DNA from: Clostridia bacterium
Lineage (GTDB): Bacteria > Bacillota > Clostridia > Oscillospirales > CAG-272
Reading direction: 5' to 3'
Length of the DNA: 5,925 bases
Assembly: GCA_017466495.1 (NCBI GenBank)
Contig: JAFTUB010000030.1
Span: forward strand, 1-5,925
This document shows positions 4,503 to 5,925 of the stretch, piece by piece. Below the pieces are notes generated by a model. That model was not told the DNA's origin. It saw only the letters and a list, made by a program, of their open reading frames with translations, and did not search any database. The position numbers and the translations under genes were made by a program. Numbering within the stretch: position 1 is the stretch's first letter; the number at the start of each line of letters is the position of its first letter.

Positions 4503-5925
4503 GGAGCTGGATGGCTTCGGCGATGTGGTCGGCGCGGATGACCTCGCTTCGGTCCAGGTCGGCGACGGTGCGGGCGACTCGCACCAGGCGGTCATAGCCT
4601 CGGGCCGAGAGGCCCAGCTTGGTGTAGGCACTGCGGAGGATGGCCTTGCCGGCATCGTCCGGGGTGCAGTATTTGAAGAGCAGGGGCGCGGTGAGGCGGG
4701 CGTTGGAGAGAACCTTATCCTCGGCCATGCGCTCTCTGGCGAAGGCGCGGGCGCCGTTCACCCGTTCTCTGATCACCGCCGAGGTCTCGGCAGAGGGAGC
4801 GGCGGAGAGATCGTCAAAAGAGGGGGCGGGCATTTCGATCTGAATGTCGATGCGGTCAAGCAGGGGCCCGCTGATGCGGGAGATGTACTTGCGGATGTCT
4901 TCCTTTTTGCAGGTGCACTTGCGGGTGGGATGACCGAAATAGCCGCAGCGGCAGGGGTTCATGGCACAGACCAACATAAAGGACGCGGGGTAATAGACCC
5001 GTCCGGCGGTGCGGGTGATGGTGACACCTCCGTCCTCCAGGGGCTGACGAAGGGAATCGGCCACCTGACGGTTAAACTCGGGCAGTTCATCCAGGAAAAG
5101 CACGCCGTTGTGTGCCAGGGAGATCTCTCCCGGCATGGGATTGGTGCCGCCGCCCACCAGAGAAGGGGCGGACATGGTGTGGTGGGGCGAGCGGAAGGGG
5201 CGTGCGGTGAGCAGGGAAACCCCATCGGGAAGGATCCCTGCGATGGAATGCAGCTTGGTGGACTCCACCGCCTCTTCAAAGGTGAAGGCGGGAAGGATGG
5301 AGGGGAGGCGCTTGGCCAGCATGGATTTTCCGGTGCCGGGAGGGCCGATGAGGAGGATGTTGTGTCCCCCCGCGGCGGCGATCTCCATAGCCCGCTTGGC
5401 CATGACCTGCCCCTTCACATCGGCGAAATCCAGGGGATGGGAAGCGGCGGCCGCCAAAAAGGCCTCGCGGTCGGCACGGGCAGGGGCAATCTGCGCCTTG
5501 CCGCAGAAGTGAGAGAGCAGCTGGGGCACATTGCGGACGCCATAGACGGTGATCCCTTCCACAGCTGCAGCCTCGGCGGCATTGGCTTCGGGGACGAAAA
5601 CCTCGGTCTTTCCTGCGGCACGGGCCGCCAGGCACATACACAGCACGCCCCGCACCGGGCGAACCTCCCCCGAGAGGGAGAGCTCTCCGATCAAGCAGGC
5701 GCGATCGATGGGATATTCGGCAGGGAAGGCTCCCGCACAGCGGAGCACCGCCGCCATAATGGCAAGATCAAAGCCGGCACCCTCCTTGCGGCGGTCGGCG
5801 GGGGCGAGATTGAGGGTGAGGGAGAGGTCGGGGAAGGGAATCCCGCTGTTTTCAATGGCAGCACGCACCCGTTCCTTGGCTTCCCGCACCGCGGCATCGG
5901 GCAGGCCCACCAGCTCAAACTGGGA
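4471..5925 (-). CDS. comM: ComM / YifB-type Mg-chelatase-like AAA+ ATPase (5' end outside window)
   Basis: 484 residues are visible; judged by the usual length near 500-510, only about 25 amino-terminal residues are missing. In Gram-negative bacteria ComM is a hexameric helicase promoting branch migration during natural transformation; in Firmicutes the role is less defined. Numbered from the first visible residue: an amino-terminal Lon-like ChlI domain (VGLPDAAVREAKERVRAA, then GELSLSGEVRPVRGVL); an AAA+ core with Walker A GPPGTGKS (194-201) and Walker B LFLDE (276-280); a cysteine-rich insertion (Cys 320, 325, 327, 337, 339) typical of ComM; LLDRIDIQIE with a conserved Arg (358); and the carboxy-terminal Mg-chelatase domain LSARGYDRLVRVARTVADL. 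The frame is open to the window edge, with SQFEL preceding VGLPDAA, so the GTG at 5910 is not the true start. The end of the gene is duplicated at 3287-3318. High GC, like the ior genes. Confidence 0.95.
   Translation of the reverse strand, partial: SQFELVGLPDAAVREAKERVRAAIENSGIPFPDLSLTLNLAPADRRKEGAGFDLAIMAAVLRCAGAFPAEYPIDRACLIGELSLSGEVRPVRGVLCMCLAARAAGKTEVFVPEANAAEAAAVEGITVYGVRNVPQLLSHFCGKAQIAPARADREAFLAAAASHPLDFADVKGQVMAKRAMEIAAAGGHNILLIGPPGTGKSMLAKRLPSILPAFTFEEAVESTKLHSIAGILPDGVSLLTARPFRSPHHTMSAPSLVGGGTNPMPGEISLAHNGVLFLDELPEFNRQVADSLRQPLEDGGVTITRTAGRVYYPASFMLVCAMNPCRCGYFGHPTRKCTCKKEDIRKYISRISGPLLDRIDIQIEMPAPSFDDLSAAPSAETSAVIRERVNGARAFARERMAEDKVLSNARLTAPLLFKYCTPDDAGKAILRSAYTKLGLSARGYDRLVRVARTVADLDRSEVIRADHIAEAIQLRSLDRKYWGE

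Noticed and set aside
4640..5641. Plus- and minus-strand frames overlapping comM (for example 5108-5512 plus and 5276-5641 minus)
   Set aside because: They are out-of-frame shadows of comM without ribosome binding sites or family motifs.
1..5925. tRNA, rRNA or a CRISPR array
   Set aside because: No cloverleaf, no rRNA-like stretch and no regularly spaced repeats were seen on either strand; the only repeats are the 32-bp pair and the REP-like pair.

Overview
The window reads as a piece of a GC-rich anaerobic Firmicute, most likely a clostridial gut-type bacterium of the Oscillospiraceae/Ruminococcaceae kind. The basis is a canonical T-box leader (essentially a Firmicutes trait), an oxygen-sensitive ferredoxin-dependent 2-oxoacid oxidoreductase, strong GGAGG ribosome binding sites and GC-rich codons. 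The genus is inference. All supported genes lie on the minus strand, so transcription runs from high to low coordinates.

Region by region, in transcription order: (1) 5925-4471, the 5'-truncated ComM-type AAA+ ATPase (Mg-chelatase-like). (2) 4470-3319, an AT-richer insert of about 1.15 kb carrying a RAYT/IS200-like Y1 transposase (4433-3933) and a HAD-family hydrolase (3930-3319). It is bounded on both sides by a 32-bp direct repeat (31/32 identical) that is the 3' end of comM including its stop codon. (3) 3266-2790, a pyridoxamine-5'-phosphate-oxidase-fold (NimA-like) flavoprotein that was probably once directly downstream of comM. (4) 2783-2482, a sigma-A-type promoter and a complete T-box riboswitch with a UGG (Trp) specifier codon, a UGGC acceptor-binding bulge, and an antiterminator that competes with a 10-bp intrinsic terminator. 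(5) 2458-52, iorA and iorB, the two subunits of indolepyruvate:ferredoxin oxidoreductase, one base apart. (6) 46-1, the first 15 codons of an unidentified gene translationally linked to iorB.

How it works together: uncharged tRNA-Trp should switch on iorAB and the following gene. Induction by tryptophan starvation suggests that in this organism IorAB runs in the reductive, CO2-fixing direction (arylacetyl-CoA to arylpyruvate, then transamination to Trp), rather than as a catabolic enzyme. That direction is inference. No separate terminator lies between the NimA-like gene and the T-box promoter, so the T-box terminator may also end the upstream transcript.

The least ordinary part is the comM-linked insert. 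A transposase-like gene plus a HAD passenger sits between two copies of the comM tail, leaving comM intact. The transposase gene itself contains two inverted copies of a REP-like palindrome read in frame as protein.
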